Below are positions 8,586-16,715 of a stretch of 64,000 nt of DNA, piece after piece. Both the position numbers and the translations under genes were made by a program. How positions within the stretch are numbered: position 1 is the stretch's first letter; every line of letters begins with the position of its first letter. Below the pieces are notes generated by a model, which was not told the DNA's origin, did no database searches, and was given only the letters and a program-made list of their open reading frames with translations. Source of the stretch: Chloroflexota bacterium (GTDB taxonomy: Bacteria > Chloroflexota > Anaerolineae > Anaerolineales > Villigracilaceae); NCBI GenBank assembly GCA_019873735.1, contig JAIOAQ010000014.1, forward strand, positions 1 to 64,000, written 5' to 3'.

Positions 8586-8660
8586 ATGAAAATCGTTTTT
8601 GTGACGGTCATGATGCCCATGTCCTGCCGCGCCCGGACAGCAGCGGAGGCCGCGTCTTAG
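8586..8660 (+). CDS. 24-residue Met-rich leader peptide (candidate)
   Basis: ATG at 8586 to TAG at 8660 encodes MKIVFVTVMMPMSC followed by an Ala/Arg-rich end. Four of 24 residues are Met, with three clustered at codons 9, 10 and 12. The next large gene on this strand is methionyl-tRNA synthetase. The ORF ends inside the 5' strand of a possible antiterminator (8635-8649), the arrangement expected for translation-controlled attenuation. No ribosome site precedes it, and the predicted transcript would be leaderless. Expression is not shown by sequence alone. Confidence 0.45.
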   Translation: MKIVFVTVMMPMSCRARTAAEAAS

Positions 8661-8709
8661 ATAGCATCCGTTCCTCCGAAAGGCTGTCCGTAACCTGGAC
8701 GGCCTTTTT
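8635..8709 (+). promoter_or_regulatory. candidate attenuator: mutually exclusive antiterminator and terminator hairpins
   Basis: GGACAGC (8635-8641) can pair with GCTGTCC (8683-8689), stacked on CGGAGG (8644-8649) with CCTCCG (8673-8678). The same GGCTGTCC (8682-8689) can instead pair with GGACGGCC (8697-8704), followed by TTTTT: an intrinsic terminator. Only one structure can form. A ribosome reaching the TAG at 8660 would block the first and allow termination, while one stalled at Met codons 8610-8621 would leave it free. Confidence 0.5.
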
Positions 8710-8820
8710 GTTTGCCCCTCTCAAATGCCCGTGGGCAAGGGCGTGCCGAAGACCGGCCTGGGAGAGCAGACTTGCATCCAACCTTGAGGGCATTTTGTGG
8801 GCAGGAAATTGAGATGATTT

Positions 8821-8942
8821 GTAACTGTCTACCCTCCCGCAGGTTTTGGCGTAATGTCCAAGCCAGAAGACGTCTCCATGATTGCTGGCATTGCTTGCTG
8901 GTCCCTTTCTAACCTGCGGGAGGGTTAAGGATAGGCAATTAC
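8821..8942. repeat. 122 bp palindromic MITE-like element, family R2 (inverted relative to the other full copies)
   Basis: The outer ends are GTAACTGTCTACC and GGATAGGCAATTAC. Inner arms ACCCTCCCGCAGGTT and AACCTGCGGGAGGGT flank an asymmetric core. The reverse complement of the core matches those at 15268-15388 and 33673-33794, so this copy is inserted in the opposite orientation. It lies within the metG leader region. Confidence 0.85.
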
Positions 8943-8973
8943 GATGATTTCTGGCGATTGCCCACACCTTTGC

Positions 8974-9074
8974 ATTGCCCGATTCGGCGGGCTAACCCCC
9001 GTGCTGGGGGCAAGCGCCCTGCCTCAGTTCATGGAAGTCGGATAAATCCGACCGGTTACGCCAGCCCTAACCGG
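8974..9074 (+). other. series of hairpins just upstream of metG
   Basis: CCCCC/GGGGG (8996-9000 with 9006-9010), GTCGGAT/ATCCGAC (9037-9043 with 9046-9052) and CCGGTTA/TAACCGG (9052-9058 with 9068-9074), the last followed by CGCTTTT. The second and third share a base at the junction, so they may compete. No T-box (GGGTGGNACCGCG) or SAM-riboswitch core is present. This could be a 5'-UTR regulatory structure or merely processed leader RNA. Confidence 0.3.
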
Positions 9075-9113
9075 CGCTTTTCGTAAATGATCACCAACAG
9101 GAAGGAAGATACC

Positions 9114-10910
9114 ATGGCAGAACACATTCTTATCGCCATTGCCTGGCCGTACGCCAACGCCGAGATTCATGTCGGAAACATCACCGGCTCTCATTTGCCG
9201 GGAGATATTGTCGCCCGCTACCATCGTTTGAAAGGCAACCATGTGCTGATGGTCAGCGGCACCGATTCTCACGGCACGCCGGTGACATTGCGCGCCGACG
9301 CAGAGGGAAAACCGGTAGAAGAGGTCTATAAACGCTTTCATGACACCTTCCTGGAGGTTTTCTGCAACTACGGCATTACCTACGACCTGTTCACCTCCAC
9401 CCATACGCAAAACCACTTCAAGGTGGCCCAAAGCATCTTTTTAGCCTTGCTGCAGAACGGCTTCATGTTCACGCAAAAGTCCATGCAGTGGTACTCGCCC
9501 AGCGCCGGCAAGTTTTTGCCCGACCGTTATGTGGAAGGAACCTGTTACATTTGCGGCTACGAAGGCGCCCGCTCGGACCAGTGTGACAAATGCGGCAACG
9601 TCCTTGAGCCGGAAAAACTGATCCATCCCCACTCCAAAACGGGAGACGGGTCACTGGAACTGCGCGAGACCGAGCATTTCTACCTGGACCTGTCCAAACT
9701 TGAGCCAGATGTCAAACGCTTTTTGAGGGAACGCGCCGCGCACATGCGCGAGACCGTTCTGGGCGAATCGCTCGGTAAAATCGAGGCGGAAGGACTCAAG
9801 CCACGTCCCATCACGCGCGACCTGGACTGGGGCATCCCCGTGCCGGTGGAAGGCTGGGACGGCAAATGCCTGTACGTCTGGTTTGAGGCTGTTATCGGCT
9901 ACCTCTCTGCCGCCATCGAGTGGAGCCACATTGCCGGTCAGGGAGAAGCCTGGCGGCAGTGGTGGATCAACCCCGAAGCCAAACAGTTCTACTTCATCGG
10001 CAAAGACAACATCTTCTTTCACACCTCTCTCTGGCCAGCCCAACTGATGGGCGCAGGCAAAACCTTTTTGAAGATCTTTGCCGGAGAAGAGCAAGCCCTG
10101 ACTCTGCCCTTCGACGTGCCGGCCAATCAGTTTATGAACCTGGAAGGCGATAAGATTAGCGGTTCAAAGAATTGGGCCGTTTGGGCACGCGACGCCCTGA
10201 CACGCTACGACGCCGATGCCTTGCGCTACTACCTGACCGCCAATATGCCCGAAGCCAAAGACAGCGACTGGGACTGGGCCGAGTTTGTGACCAAGAACAA
10301 CGGCGAACTGGTGGCCACCTGGGGCAACCTGGCCAATCGCGTACTCTCGTTTTGCTACAAACACTGGGATGGGCATGTACCAGATGTGGACGTTCAGACG
10401 CTTCGCAGCGTGGACCTGGAACTGCTGGCCGTTATCGAGGCCGGATTCCAGACCGTAGGAGGGTTGATCGAGGCCGTCAAACTGCGCGCCGCCCTGGGCG
10501 AGGCCATGCGGCTGGCGACGGCTGTCAACCAATACCTGGATCAAACCGCGCCCTGGTCGGCAGTCAAAAGCGACAAAAGCGAGGCCGCCAAGACCATCTA
10601 CACCGCGCTGAAGGCCATCGATTCGCTCAAAGTGTTGTTTGCCCCCTTCCTGCCCTTCACTTCAGAACGTCTCCACGCTTTCCTCGGCTACACAGAGCCG
10701 CTTTTTGGCGAACAATACACGGAAAGCGTAACAGATGCGCTGGGCGAACACACGGTTTTACGTTACCGCCCGCCGGTTCACAACATCCCGCGCTGGGCGC
10801 CCAGTCCGTTGCAGCCAGGACAAAAACTGAACCAACCCTCTCCGCTCTTCAAGAAATTAGACGAAAGCGTCATCGCCGAAGAAAGAGCGCGTCTGGGAAA
10901 GCAGGTTTAA
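9114..10910 (+). CDS. metG: methionyl-tRNA synthetase
   Basis: 598 residues. The class I signature is in WPYANAEIHVGNITGSHLPG (HVGN for HIGH), the connective-peptide zinc knuckle is CYICGYEGARSDQCDKCGN, and the KMSKS equivalent is GDKISGSK. It charges tRNA-Met with methionine for initiation and elongation. The start is chosen at MAEHIL behind AGGAAGG. An in-frame ATG 27 bases upstream lacks a ribosome site. The C-terminal tRNA-binding EMAP/Trbp111 domain of some MetGs is absent, and the protein ends soon after the anticodon-binding helical domain. A candidate Met-codon attenuator lies about 400-530 bases upstream, and a perfect hairpin follows the stop. Confidence 0.97.
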   Translation: MAEHILIAIAWPYANAEIHVGNITGSHLPGDIVARYHRLKGNHVLMVSGTDSHGTPVTLRADAEGKPVEEVYKRFHDTFLEVFCNYGITYDLFTSTHTQNHFKVAQSIFLALLQNGFMFTQKSMQWYSPSAGKFLPDRYVEGTCYICGYEGARSDQCDKCGNVLEPEKLIHPHSKTGDGSLELRETEHFYLDLSKLEPDVKRFLRERAAHMRETVLGESLGKIEAEGLKPRPITRDLDWGIPVPVEGWDGKCLYVWFEAVIGYLSAAIEWSHIAGQGEAWRQWWINPEAKQFYFIGKDNIFFHTSLWPAQLMGAGKTFLKIFAGEEQALTLPFDVPANQFMNLEGDKISGSKNWAVWARDALTRYDADALRYYLTANMPEAKDSDWDWAEFVTKNNGELVATWGNLANRVLSFCYKHWDGHVPDVDVQTLRSVDLELLAVIEAGFQTVGGLIEAVKLRAALGEAMRLATAVNQYLDQTAPWSAVKSDKSEAAKTIYTALKAIDSLKVLFAPFLPFTSERLHAFLGYTEPLFGEQYTESVTDALGEHTVLRYRPPVHNIPRWAPSPLQPGQKLNQPSPLFKKLDESVIAEERARLGKQV

Positions 10911-10946
10911 AAAACAGGAAAGGGGGGACTTCAATCCAACTGCCCG

Positions 10947-10978
10947 CCCTCCCGCAGGTTCAGAACCTGCGGGAGGGT
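10947..10978. repeat. minimal R2 hairpin downstream of metG
   Basis: CCCTCCCGCAGGTT, a CAG loop and AACCTGCGGGAGGG form a perfect 14 bp stem made only of the R2 arms. It could end metG transcription, though no T-run follows. Confidence 0.65.
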
Positions 10979-10991
10979 ATTGATCTACTAC

Positions 10992-11075
10992 TTTGCCACG
11001 AATGAAACGAATGGCGCGAAAGCCTGGGGGCAAATGCGCGCTCCTTCTTGACCTTCGCGGCCGATCTTCGCCCTG
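10992..11075. repeat. partial copy of intergenic repeat family R3
   Basis: It contains TTTGCCACGAATGAAACGAA and, further on, GCGGCCGATCTTC, matching the two full copies with a diverged middle. It lies just upstream of the csoR promoter. Confidence 0.6.
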
Positions 11076-11084
11076 GTTCACCCC

Positions 11085-11114
11085 TTGACAAATCAGACAA
11101 TTTTAGTGTATATT
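11085..11114 (+). promoter_or_regulatory. csoR-copper operon promoter
   Basis: TTGACA (11085-11090), an 18 bp spacer and TATATT (11109-11114). This is close to consensus and directly upstream of a CsoR-type operator. Confidence 0.75.
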
Positions 11115-11115
11115 C

Positions 11116-11140
11116 TACCCCACCCCCCCTGGGGGGGCGG
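11116..11140 (+). promoter_or_regulatory. CsoR-type operator
   Basis: A G/C-tract pseudo-palindrome, TACCCCACCCCCCC then TGGGGGGGCGG, lies between the -10 box and the csoR start. Known CsoR sites are short G-tract inverted repeats of this kind, placed to block RNA polymerase until Cu(I) releases the repressor. Autoregulation of the copper operon is therefore likely. Confidence 0.65.
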
Positions 11141-11160
11141 CTGAGGCTGGAGGTTGTGTG

Positions 11161-11430
11161 ATGAAACACGAAGATACGTTGAAACGACTCAAGACCATCG
11201 AAGGCCACCTGCGCGGCATTATCCGCATGGTGGAGGAAGATGCCTATTGCATTGACATCATCCGCCAGATTCAGGCGGTGGAGGCGGCGCTGAATAAGGT
11301 CAGCGCCCAAATCCTGGAGGGCCACCTGAATTCTTGCGTCATCACCGCTGTGCAGGGCGAAGACCCCGCCGAGCGCCAGCGGGTGTTGAAGGAAGTGCTG
11401 GAGGTGTTCGAGACGTCAACGAAGGTGTAG
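11161..11430 (+). CDS. csoR: CsoR-family copper-sensing repressor
   Basis: 89 residues, all-helical DUF156 protein. The Cu(I) ligands of CsoR are present: Cys in AYCIDI, then His and Cys in EGHLNSCV (the C-H-C pattern). The start is taken at the ATG at 11161, 7-8 bases after GGAGG. A GTG three bases earlier is also possible. It probably represses its own operon until copper binds. The downstream genes are a copper chaperone and a CopA ATPase. The stop codon lies in the GTAG head of a 48 bp double hairpin. Confidence 0.93.
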   Translation: MKHEDTLKRLKTIEGHLRGIIRMVEEDAYCIDIIRQIQAVEAALNKVSAQILEGHLNSCVITAVQGEDPAERQRVLKEVLEVFETSTKV

Positions 11431-11474
11431 CGCAAGATTTATCTTGCGTATGCACAAGATGAATCTTGTGCTAC
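11427..11474. repeat. 48 bp GTAG...CTAC double-hairpin element, second copy
   Basis: GTAG (carrying the csoR stop), hairpin CGCAAGAT/ATCTTGCG, TATG, hairpin CACAAGAT/ATCTTGTG, then CTAC at 11471-11474. Length and layout equal those of 592-639, although the stem sequences differ. It lies between csoR and copZ, where it could trim or attenuate the operon mRNA. Confidence 0.6.
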
Positions 11475-11501
11475 GCGATACATTCTTATCAGGAGGAACC
11501 C

Positions 11502-11708
11502 ATGATTACCGTTACTTACTCTGTTCCCAATATTTCCTGCATGCATTGCGTGCATACCATTCAGTCCGAAGTGTCGGAACTGGAAGGGGTGAAGTCGGTC
11601 AAGGCCGACGCGGCCAGCAAACAGGTCGAGATCGTGTTCGAGGCCCCGGCGACCGAGGAGAAGATCAAGGCGCTGATGGCGGAAATCAATTACCCTGTGG
11701 CAGCATAG
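11502..11708 (+). CDS. copZ: copper chaperone, heavy-metal-associated (HMA) domain, CopZ-like
   Basis: 68 residues with one ferredoxin-like HMA domain. The Cu(I)-binding motif is SCMHC (in PNISCMHCVHTI), a variant of MxCxxC. AGGAGG 6-7 bases before ATG 11502 fixes the start, and a longer in-frame ORF from 11466 has no ribosome site. It likely carries Cu(I) in the cytoplasm and hands it to CopA and CsoR. Position between csoR and copA supports this. Confidence 0.9.
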   Translation: MITVTYSVPNISCMHCVHTIQSEVSELEGVKSVKADAASKQVEIVFEAPATEEKIKALMAEINYPVAA

Positions 11709-11751
11709 TGGTGGATGCGAGCGGCTGCCCCCACCTTTTGGGGGGTGCCCG

Positions 11752-11820
11752 GCGAAGCAGTCTCCCCATCAGTCGAGGAGATTGCTTCGCTCGCTGGGGA
11801 ACGCTCGCTCGCAAAGACAC
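11752..11820. repeat. diverged partial copy of repeat family R1
   Basis: GCGAAGCAGTCTCCCC, GAGGAGATTGCTTCGCTCG and CTCGCAAAGACAC match the R1 core in order. It lies in the 150-base gap between copZ and copA. Confidence 0.55.
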
Positions 11821-11859
11821 GCACACTTTTGATAGATGAGCCAAGTATATTGGTGAACC

Positions 11860-14322
11860 ATGGCTGATACGAAACAACTGACCCTGCCGATCACCGGCAT
11901 GACCTGCGCCAACTGTGTGGCGACGGTCGAGCGCGGACTGAAGAAATTGCCCGGCGTGGAAGCCGCGGCGGTCAACCTGTCGTCGGAGCGGGCCACCGTG
12001 ACCTTTGACCCGGCGGCGGTCGGGCTGGCGGACCTGGTGGCGCGCGTCCAGAAATCGGGCTACGGCGTCGCCACCGGCGAAGCGGACCTGGTCATCAAGC
12101 GCCTGTCCGATGACAACGACGCCCGCCGGCTGGAGAAGGCCCTGCTCAAACTCGAAGGCGTGCTCGAAGCCCAGGTCTCGCTGACGGCCGAACGGGCGCG
12201 GGTGCGGTACATTCCCACGGTGGTGAGTCAGGCCGAGATCCGCGCCGCCGTTTCCCGGTCCGGTTTCGAGGCGCTGGAACTGGGCGGCGCGGCAGAAGAC
12301 GCTGAACAAAAAGCGCGCCAGTCGGAGATCGCGCAACAACGTCATTTACTGATTACCGGTTTACTATTCACTATTCCCTTGTTTTTGTTCTCGATGGGGC
12401 GCGACTTCGGTCTGTTCGGCATGTGGGCGCACGCCGACTGGGTGCACTGGCTGATGCTGGCCTTTGCCACGCCGGTGCAGTTCTACGTGGGTTGGCAGTA
12501 TTACGTTGGGGCGTTCAAGGCGCTGCGCAACCGCTCGGCCAACATGGACGTGCTGATTGCGATGGGCTCCTCGGCGGCTTACCTGTATTCGCTGCCGATT
12601 GTCTTCGGCTGGCTGGAGGGCCATGTCTATCTGGAGACGGCGGCGGTCATCATCACGCTCATCCGCCTGGGCAAGTTCCTGGAGGCGCGGGCGAAGGGAC
12701 GCACGTCGGAGGCGATCAAGAAACTGATGGGGCTGCGCGCCAAGACGGCGCGGGTCATCCGCGACGGGGTCGAGACCGAGGTGCCGGTGGACGAGGTGCG
12801 GGTCGGCGACCTGGTGCTGGTGCGCCCGGGCGAGAAAATCCCGGTGGACGGCGTGGTGGTGGAAGGCCGTTCCAGCGTGGACGAGGCGATGCTGACCGGC
12901 GAGTCGCTGCCGGTGGAGAAGGGGCCGGGCGATGCGGTCATCGGCGCGACGTTGAACAAACTCGGCCTGCTCAAGTTCGAGGCGACGAAGGTCGGCAAGG
13001 AGACCGCCCTGGCGCAGATCATCCGCCTGGTGGAGGAGGCGCAGGGCAGCAAGGCGCCGATCCAGAAACTGGCCGACCAGGTTTCGGCGGTGTTCGTCCC
13101 GGCGGTGATTTTGATTGCGCTGGTGACCTTCGCTGGCTGGTATTTCTTCGGCCCGCCGCTGCCGGTGAATGCCGATGTCAATGCTTTCACTCGGGCGCTG
13201 ATCAACATGGTGGCGGTGCTGGTCATCGCCTGCCCGTGCGCGATGGGCCTGGCCACGCCGACGGCGGTGATGGTAGGGACGGGCAAGGGCGCCGAACTGG
13301 GCGTTCTTTTCCGCAGCAGCGAGGCGCTGGAACGTCTCGGCCGGGTCGCGGTGGTGGCGCTGGATAAGACCGGGACGATTACGAAAGGTCAGCCAGCGGT
13401 GACGGATATAGTCGTCAGTCGTCAGTCGTTAGTCGCTAGTGATGAGTTGCTGCGGCTGGCGGCTTCGGTGGAGAAGGGCAGCGAGCATCCGCTGGGCGAG
13501 GCGATCTGGGCCGAGGCGACGGCGCGCGGGCTGACGCTCTCCGAACCGGCCGGGTTCCGCGCCGAAGCCGGGGCCGGGGTGGAGGCCGAGGTGGACGGTC
13601 ATCACGTGGCGGTTGGCAATCTGCGCCTGATGGCCGGGCGCGGCTATCCGCTCAACGGGCTGGAGGCCGAGGTGGAACGTCTGCAAGCCGAGGCCAAGAC
13701 GGCCATGCTGGTGGCGGTGGATGGCGCCGTGCGCGGCGTGATTGCCGTGGCCGATACGCTCAAGGATGGCTCGGTGGAGGCGGTTGACGAACTGCACCGC
13801 ATGGGCCTCAAGGTGGCGATGATGACCGGCGACAACCGCAAGACGGCCGAGGCGATTGCCCGCCAGGTGGGGATTGACATTGTCCTGGCGGAAGTCCTGC
13901 CGGAGGGGAAGGCCAGCGAGGTAAAGCGGTTGCAGGCGACGGTGGACGGTGGACGGCGGACGGTCAACGGTCCGCGGTCAACGGTCGTTGCGATGGTGGG
14001 GGATGGGGTGAACGACGCTCCGGCGCTGGCGCAAGCCGACGTGGGCATTGCCATCGGCACGGGGACGGATGTGGCCATGGCCGCCGCCCCGGTGACGCTC
14101 ATCAGCGGCGACCTGCGCGGGGTGGCGCGGGCAGTCCGTCTCTCCCGCCGGACGTTGCGCACCATCAAACAGAATCTGTTCTGGGCGTTCTTCTACAACG
14201 TCCTGCTCATCCCGGCGGCGGCGCTCGGTCTCCTGAACCCGATGCTGGCGGCCGCGGCGATGGCGTTCAGCAGTGTGTTTGTGGTTAGCAATAGTCTGAG
14301 ATTGCGGAGGGCAAAAATCTAA
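11860..14322 (+). CDS. copA: Cu(I)-exporting P1B-type ATPase
   Basis: 820 residues. HMA domain 1 carries GMTCANC (Cys16, Cys19). A second HMA-like domain (about 80-150) has lost its CxxC. Eight TM helices follow, with the transport motif CPC (about 458-460), TGES in the actuator domain, DKTGT with phosphorylated Asp near 502, SEHPLG, and the hinge GDGVNDAP near 714. It pumps Cu(I) out of the cytoplasm. Two stretches, 13411-13446 and 13939-13986, are simple tandem repeats read in frame, adding about 5 and 13 residues in loops of the N and P domains compared with typical CopA. The gene is noticeably G+C-rich. The start follows a weak GGTGAA site. Confidence 0.96.
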   Translation: MADTKQLTLPITGMTCANCVATVERGLKKLPGVEAAAVNLSSERATVTFDPAAVGLADLVARVQKSGYGVATGEADLVIKRLSDDNDARRLEKALLKLEGVLEAQVSLTAERARVRYIPTVVSQAEIRAAVSRSGFEALELGGAAEDAEQKARQSEIAQQRHLLITGLLFTIPLFLFSMGRDFGLFGMWAHADWVHWLMLAFATPVQFYVGWQYYVGAFKALRNRSANMDVLIAMGSSAAYLYSLPIVFGWLEGHVYLETAAVIITLIRLGKFLEARAKGRTSEAIKKLMGLRAKTARVIRDGVETEVPVDEVRVGDLVLVRPGEKIPVDGVVVEGRSSVDEAMLTGESLPVEKGPGDAVIGATLNKLGLLKFEATKVGKETALAQIIRLVEEAQGSKAPIQKLADQVSAVFVPAVILIALVTFAGWYFFGPPLPVNADVNAFTRALINMVAVLVIACPCAMGLATPTAVMVGTGKGAELGVLFRSSEALERLGRVAVVALDKTGTITKGQPAVTDIVVSRQSLVASDELLRLAASVEKGSEHPLGEAIWAEATARGLTLSEPAGFRAEAGAGVEAEVDGHHVAVGNLRLMAGRGYPLNGLEAEVERLQAEAKTAMLVAVDGAVRGVIAVADTLKDGSVEAVDELHRMGLKVAMMTGDNRKTAEAIARQVGIDIVLAEVLPEGKASEVKRLQATVDGGRRTVNGPRSTVVAMVGDGVNDAPALAQADVGIAIGTGTDVAMAAAPVTLISGDLRGVARAVRLSRRTLRTIKQNLFWAFFYNVLLIPAAALGLLNPMLAAAAMAFSSVFVVSNSLRLRRAKI
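13411..13446. repeat. in-frame tandem repeat within copA (GTCAGTC type)
   Basis: Tandem GTCGTCAGTC/GTTAGTCGCTAGT units, a style usually seen between genes, are read as [12 protein letters not shown] in the N-domain just after the phosphorylation loop. Confidence 0.7.
13939..13986. repeat. in-frame tandem repeat within copA (ACGGTGG/ACGGTCA type)
   Basis: Tandem ACGGTGGACGG-like units encode [15 protein letters not shown] between the P-domain helix and the GDGVNDAP hinge. The same repeat type forms the intergenic array at 16716-16770. Confidence 0.75.
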
Positions 14323-14666
14323 TGGCAACGGATCTGGTCTGTGGAATGAAGGTGGATCCCCAAACTGCCTCCTCCCGGTCTCATTATCGCGGCGAAACGT
14401 ATTACTTTTGTTCGCCGGTCTGCAAAGGCCTGTTTGACCGCCAACCGGAGAAGTATCTTGCCGCGACGGCGCCCGGCGAGGCCGGAACGAGCGCCTCTGA
14501 ACCCGCGCCGGTCACTGCCTGCGGCGGGAAGATCGAAGACCCGGAAAAGTATCCCAGCGCCATCTTTCGCGGCGAGCGGGTCTATTTTTGCACGGCTGCC
14601 TGCCTGGCGGCTTTCCAATCCGACCCGGAGCGTTTCATGGCCGGGGAAATCGAACATCCTGTATGA
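14322..14666 (+). CDS. double YHS-domain protein
   Basis: 114 residues with two YHS domains: DLVCGMKVDP...YRGETYYFCSPVCKGLF and ACGGKIEDP...FRGERVYFCTAACLAAF. Each has the Cys-rich metal-binding pattern seen fused to some CopA proteins. The ATG overlaps the copA stop (TAATG), so translation is coupled. YHS domains near copper ATPases are thought to bind Cu or act as metallochaperones. Here the domain pair is a free protein rather than a CopA N-terminus. Domain identity is certain and the role is inferred from context. Confidence 0.88.
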   Translation: MATDLVCGMKVDPQTASSRSHYRGETYYFCSPVCKGLFDRQPEKYLAATAPGEAGTSASEPAPVTACGGKIEDPEKYPSAIFRGERVYFCTAACLAAFQSDPERFMAGEIEHPV

Positions 14667-14682
14667 AACTTACGAGGTGATC

Positions 14683-15198
14683 ATGTTGACCAGACGTTTT
14701 ATTGTTACGCTCTCTCTCCTGACCATTGCCCTGCTCGCGGCCTGCGCGCCGAAACAGGAAATGGGCCTGACCGCCGTCCTGCCGGCCGGACTGGCTTACG
14801 CCGAGGGCGAGGAAATCTATTTCATTCACACCGAAGCCTCCGACCCGGACGTGGCGCAACTGCTGACCGACATGATGGACTCGCCGGTCCTGCTTGTGCC
14901 GTCGCTGGCCGATACGCCCGACAGCGCCCTGGCAAACGTGTACGTCTTCACCAACGGGATCGAGGGGATGGGGCCGCTCGGCTTTGCACCGGACGTGTTC
15001 GACAATCCCCCTGGCACGGACGGATACAGCCCACTGCGCCGCCTGAACCTGGTCACCTGGACCGACCCGGCCGCGGCGCGCGAACTCAAGTCGGCTGCCG
15101 AGGTGCTGGCTGCGCAAGCGGCCGGCGAAGTGACCATCGAGCGGACGAATATTGTCATCAACATGCCGTTTGTCGTCTGGGAAGGTGGAAAACGGTAG
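14683..15198 (+). CDS. small lipoprotein in the copper operon, family not recognised
   Basis: 171 residues. The lipobox LLAAC near residue 21 predicts a membrane-anchored extracytoplasmic protein. The body includes YAEGEEIYFIHTEASDPDVAQ, VYVFTNGIEGMGPLGFAPDV and RRLNLVTWTDPAAARELKSA. I do not recognise a characterised family. Met, His and Asp residues could bind metal, but no clear cluster is seen. It starts 16 bases after the YHS gene with GAGGTG upstream, so it belongs to the same transcript. A role in extracytoplasmic copper handling is inferred only from its neighbours. Confidence 0.75.
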   Translation: MLTRRFIVTLSLLTIALLAACAPKQEMGLTAVLPAGLAYAEGEEIYFIHTEASDPDVAQLLTDMMDSPVLLVPSLADTPDSALANVYVFTNGIEGMGPLGFAPDVFDNPPGTDGYSPLRRLNLVTWTDPAAARELKSAAEVLAAQAAGEVTIERTNIVINMPFVVWEGGKR

Positions 15199-15267
15199 GA
15201 GAAAGGATCAACGCGAAGGGCGCAAAGTACCACACAGGCGCACCAGGAAAATTCTTTTCCACTTGTG

Positions 15268-15388
15268 GTAATTGCCTACCCAAACCCTCCCGCAGGTTAG
15301 AACGGGGCTGGCAACTGATGTCGGCAATCACAGAGGCGTCTTGTGGTTTGGAAATTGCGCCAAAACCTGCGGGAGGGTAGGCGGTTAC
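15268..15388. repeat. 121 bp palindromic MITE-like element, family R2
   Basis: Ends are GTAATTGCCTACC and GGTAGGCGGTTAC. Inner arms ACCCTCCCGCAGGTT and AACCTGCGGGAGGGT lie 95 bp apart, outer edge to outer edge. The core (GAACGGGGCTGGCAACTGAT ... TTGTGGTTTGGAAATTGCGCC) closely matches 33673-33794. It sits in the 418-base gap between the lipoprotein gene and the SafE-like gene. Confidence 0.88.
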
Positions 15389-15462
15389 CCTTTGTGAACC
15401 TTTGTGTTCTTTTTTGTTCTTCTAGGCGAAAGAATGTTCTGCTGCAAACAAACAAGGATTGT

Positions 15463-15591
15463 GTCGCTGCGAGCGAGCGCAGCGAGCGTGGCAGTCTCCC
15501 CGCAAATGCTGGAGATTGCTTCGGGCTGCGCCCTCGCAATGACACACAGCGGCGGGTTTCTTCCCCCTTTTGGTTGTCGGCAGGTAGTTAC
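15463..15591. repeat. repeat family R1 copy 2
   Basis: Nearly identical to 671-799, ending in GGCAGGTAGTTAC. It follows the R2 element by about 75 bases, so the gap 15199-15616 is made largely of two repeats. The few bases between them resemble a degenerate simple repeat. No gene is seen in the gap. Confidence 0.85.
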
Positions 15592-15616
15592 GTGTTCTTC
15601 GTGTTGAAAGGAACTT

Positions 15617-16714
15617 ATGGAACAATACCTTCTCGCATTCCTCACCGGCCTGACCACCGGCGGGCTCTCCTGCCTGGCCGTGCAGGGCGGGTTGCTGGCA
15701 AGTTCGCTCGAACAGCAACTGGAGCAGCAACTCGACCGTCAGATTGAGCAGCGCATCGCCGAGCGGCGGGCGGGGCGCCGGCTATCCAAAGAGGCGCTGG
15801 CGGCGCAGATAGCGCGCAATCCGCGCCTGACGCTGCCGATTCTGCTCTTCCTGGCGGCGAAACTGGCCGCCTACACCCTGCTCGGCTTCCTGCTCGGCGC
15901 GCTGGGGTCGGTCTTTCAGTTGACGCCCGGGCTGCGCGCCGGCCTGCTGATTGCGATCGGCATTTTCATGGTTGGCAACGCCTTGCGGATGTTCAACGTT
16001 CATCCCATCTTCCGCTATTTCGCCATCGAACCGCCGAAATTCATCACCCGCTACATCCGGCGGAAGGCGAAGGACGGCGAAAGTTTCTTCGCCCCGCTCT
16101 TCCTCGGCGCGCTGACGGTGCTGATTCCCTGCGGCGTGACCCAGGCGACGATGGCGCTGGCGGTCGGCACGGGCAGTCCGCTCCAGGGCGCGGCGCTGAT
16201 GTTTGCCTTCACCCTCGGCACCAGCCCGGTTTTCTTTGCGGTGGCGTATTTTGCCCTGCAGTTGGGCGCCCGGCTGGAGAAGTGGTTCCTGCGTTTCGTG
16301 GCCGTGACCATCCTCGTGCTGGGGCTGGTCTCGGTCAATTCGGGGCTGAATCTGATCGGCTCGCCGCTGGCGGTGGCGAACTGGTTCCGCCCGGCGGAGG
16401 TCGGCCCGGCCGCGCCGGTCTCCGGCTCGCTGCCGCAATCGGACGGCGTGACCCTCTACCTGGCCGCCCAAAACGACGGCTATTCGCCGCGGATTTTGTA
16501 TGCCCGCGCCAACACCCCCATCACCCTCAACGTGGTGACCAACGAGACCTATTCCTGCTCGCGCGCTTTTGTCATCCCGGCGCTGGGTGTGGAAGAAATC
16601 CTGCCGGCTACCGGCACGGTGACCATCTCCATCCCTGCCCAGCCGGCCGGGACGGTCATTCCCTTCTCCTGCTCGATGGGCATGTACACGGGGGAGATTG
16701 TTTTTGGGGAGTGA
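15617..16714 (+). CDS. SafE/DsbD-like membrane protein fused to a C-terminal cupredoxin-like domain
   Basis: 365 residues. The N-terminal part is of the sulfite exporter TauE/SafE or DsbD-transmembrane type: FLTGLTTGGLSCLAVQGGLL, a charged coiled-coil loop (about 30-65, LEQQLEQQLDRQIEQRIAER), then helices including VLIPCGVTQATMALAVGTGS with the conserved Cys. From about residue 285 a periplasmic cupredoxin-like domain follows (LYLAAQNDGYSPRI ... NETYSCSRAFVIP ... IPFSCSMGMYTGEIVF), whose Cys, His-less CSMGM and Met residues suggest Cu binding. Related proteins are common in copper operons and may move reductant or copper across the membrane. The exact function is not established. Confidence 0.85.
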   Translation: MEQYLLAFLTGLTTGGLSCLAVQGGLLASSLEQQLEQQLDRQIEQRIAERRAGRRLSKEALAAQIARNPRLTLPILLFLAAKLAAYTLLGFLLGALGSVFQLTPGLRAGLLIAIGIFMVGNALRMFNVHPIFRYFAIEPPKFITRYIRRKAKDGESFFAPLFLGALTVLIPCGVTQATMALAVGTGSPLQGAALMFAFTLGTSPVFFAVAYFALQLGARLEKWFLRFVAVTILVLGLVSVNSGLNLIGSPLAVANWFRPAEVGPAAPVSGSLPQSDGVTLYLAAQNDGYSPRILYARANTPITLNVVTNETYSCSRAFVIPALGVEEILPATGTVTISIPAQPAGTVIPFSCSMGMYTGEIVFGE

Positions 16715-16715
16715 T

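Noticed and set aside
8608-8967. Protein-coding ORF on the minus strand (119 codons).
   Set aside because: It runs antisense through the metG attenuator and an R2 palindrome, with no ribosome site and no recognisable domain.
8974-9074. T-box or SAM riboswitch before metG.
   Set aside because: No GGGTGGNACCGCG T-box sequence, specifier loop or SAM-I core is visible. The hairpins here are simple stems.
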